From Actinomycetes bacterium (GTDB lineage: Bacteria > Actinomycetota > Acidimicrobiia > Acidimicrobiales > Palsa-688), in contig JAKACE010000107.1 in NCBI GenBank assembly GCA_021821705.1, forward strand, positions 1-6,388: a stretch of DNA of 6,388 nucleotides, written 5' to 3'. This document shows, one piece after another, positions 5,548-6,388 of the stretch (its first letter is position 1; the number at the start of each line of letters is the position of its first letter). A program made the position numbers and the translations under genes. A model generated the notes under the pieces. It did not search any database. It was not told the origin of the DNA and saw only the letters and a list, made by a program, of their open reading frames with translations.

Positions 5548-6388
5548 TCAGCCGGCCTGCCTGGCTCTCTGGCAGGCGGGCGCTGGTAGGCCGGCCGGCA
5601 TGGGCGGTGCGCTCGCAAGGGCGTTGAGAGCGTCTATGAGCTGGCGCAGCCTGGCATAGGAGAAGCGGTCGAAGTTGAGCGCGACCCGGGCCAGGTCGAT
5701 GTGGTCGTCCTCGCGCAGCTCGCTCGGGAGGGGCCCGGGGAGGGGCTCGATGCCGCCTCGGGTGCAGATGGGTGCGAACTCCTCGGAGAGCTCGGCCAGC
5801 TCGCGCTCCGAGGGCACCGCCTGCAGCCGCACGACCAGGCGCTCACCGACCCAGCGCAGGGAGTGGTAGTTGCGGTAGAAGCCGAGCAGCTCCGACACCG
5901 CCTCCTGGACGTCGTCGGTGACCAGGTAGAGGCTGTGGTCGTCGGCGGAGACAAGGCCACGCCCACCCACCTCCTCGGTGACGAAGCGCTCCCAGGCCTC
6001 CCAGTAGCTGCCACCGGGGACTTCGAGCAGCACCACTGGCGCCGGTAGGGCCTTGCCCGTTTGCAACAGGGTGAGCAGCTCGAAGGACTCGTCCAGGGTG
6101 CCGAACCCTCCGGGCAGCACCGCGTAGCCGTCGGACTCCTTCACCAGCAGCAGCTTTCGGGTGAAGAAGTACTTCATCGACACGAGCTTGGGGTCCGAGA
6201 CGATGAACTGGTTGGCGACTTGCTCGAAGGGCAGACGGATGTTGATGCCGAAACTGTGCTCCGGCCCGGCACCCTCCAGCCCGGCAGCCATGATCCCAGG
6301 ACCGGCACCTGTCACCGTCGACCACTCCATCCCGGCGAGACGCGAGGCGAGGTCCCGGGCCTGGGCGTAGCGGGGGTCTGTGGGCAGC
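5548..6388 (-). CDS. LOG-like Rossmann-fold nucleotide-binding protein (TIGR00730-type) with C-terminal extension, 5' end outside window
   Basis: The frame is open through the right edge, so the N-terminus is missing; about 280 codons are visible. The core is LOG-like: TGAGPGIM (minus strand, near 6312-6289) matches the first nucleotide-binding loop, FFTRK supplies the conserved Arg-Lys, and PGGFGTLDE (6114-6088) is the PGGxGTxxE signature shared by lysine-decarboxylase-like and cytokinin riboside 5'-monophosphate phosphoribohydrolase proteins. Classical LOG proteins hydrolyse nucleoside monophosphates to base plus ribose 5-phosphate; the substrate here is not known. The chain continues well beyond a standard 180-200 residue LOG domain: about 100 further residues containing FYRNYHSLRWVGERLVVRLQ, GGIEPLPGPLP and RFSYARLRQLIDALN, as I recall from larger actinobacterial relatives. 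ATG 6330 is internal, because the preceding codons (DPRYAQARDLASRLAG) continue the fold. Confidence 0.92.
   Translation of the reverse strand, partial: LPTDPRYAQARDLASRLAGMEWSTVTGAGPGIMAAGLEGAGPEHSFGINIRLPFEQVANQFIVSDPKLVSMKYFFTRKLLLVKESDGYAVLPGGFGTLDESFELLTLLQTGKALPAPVVLLEVPGGSYWEAWERFVTEEVGGRGLVSADDHSLYLVTDDVQEAVSELLGFYRNYHSLRWVGERLVVRLQAVPSERELAELSEEFAPICTRGGIEPLPGPLPSELREDDHIDLARVALNFDRFSYARLRQLIDALNALASAPPMPAGLPAPACQRARQAG

Overview
The window is very GC-rich, and its reading frames show strong third-position G/C codon bias. It looks like chromosomal DNA of a high-GC actinobacterium. The best lineage hint is the Cys-rich protein at 1805-2641, which resembles a conserved hypothetical family I associate with actinobacteria. 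The GTG and TTG starts and the hairpin terminators without U-tracts fit this too. I see no rRNA, tRNA, CRISPR array, insertion sequence or phage gene, and nothing suggesting recent transfer.

Layout, left to right. (1) 1-1590, minus: an ABC exporter half-transporter cut by the left edge. Its ATP site has the substitutions typical of the degenerate half of a heterodimeric exporter. (2) 1591-1804: a gene-free stretch with a terminator-like hairpin behind the next gene and a 24-bp near-perfect inverted repeat upstream of the exporter. (3) 2638-4053, minus: an M20 metallodipeptidase whose stop overlaps, by GTGA, the start of the Cys-rich hypothetical protein (1805-2641), forming a two-gene operon. 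(4) 4099-4311, plus: a 70-residue helical protein divergent from the peptidase. (5) A GC hairpin at 4317-4345 separates it from the convergent yceI-like gene (4354-4923, minus). (6) A 108-bp divergent region with candidate operators, then a MarR-family regulator (5032-5514, plus). (7) A second convergent hairpin (5520-5544). (8) A LOG-like Rossmann-fold protein with a C-terminal extension (5548 to the right edge, minus), cut at its 5' end.

The genes do not form one pathway. Two local units are credible: the peptidase/Cys-rich protein pair, joined by translational overlap, and the MarR/YceI divergent pair, where the regulator probably controls its neighbour and itself. The rest looks like ordinary housekeeping or accessory chromosomal content. 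I found no convincing new multi-gene system. The items most worth following are the inverted repeat before the exporter, the palindrome over the likely yceI promoter, and the two uncharacterised proteins.
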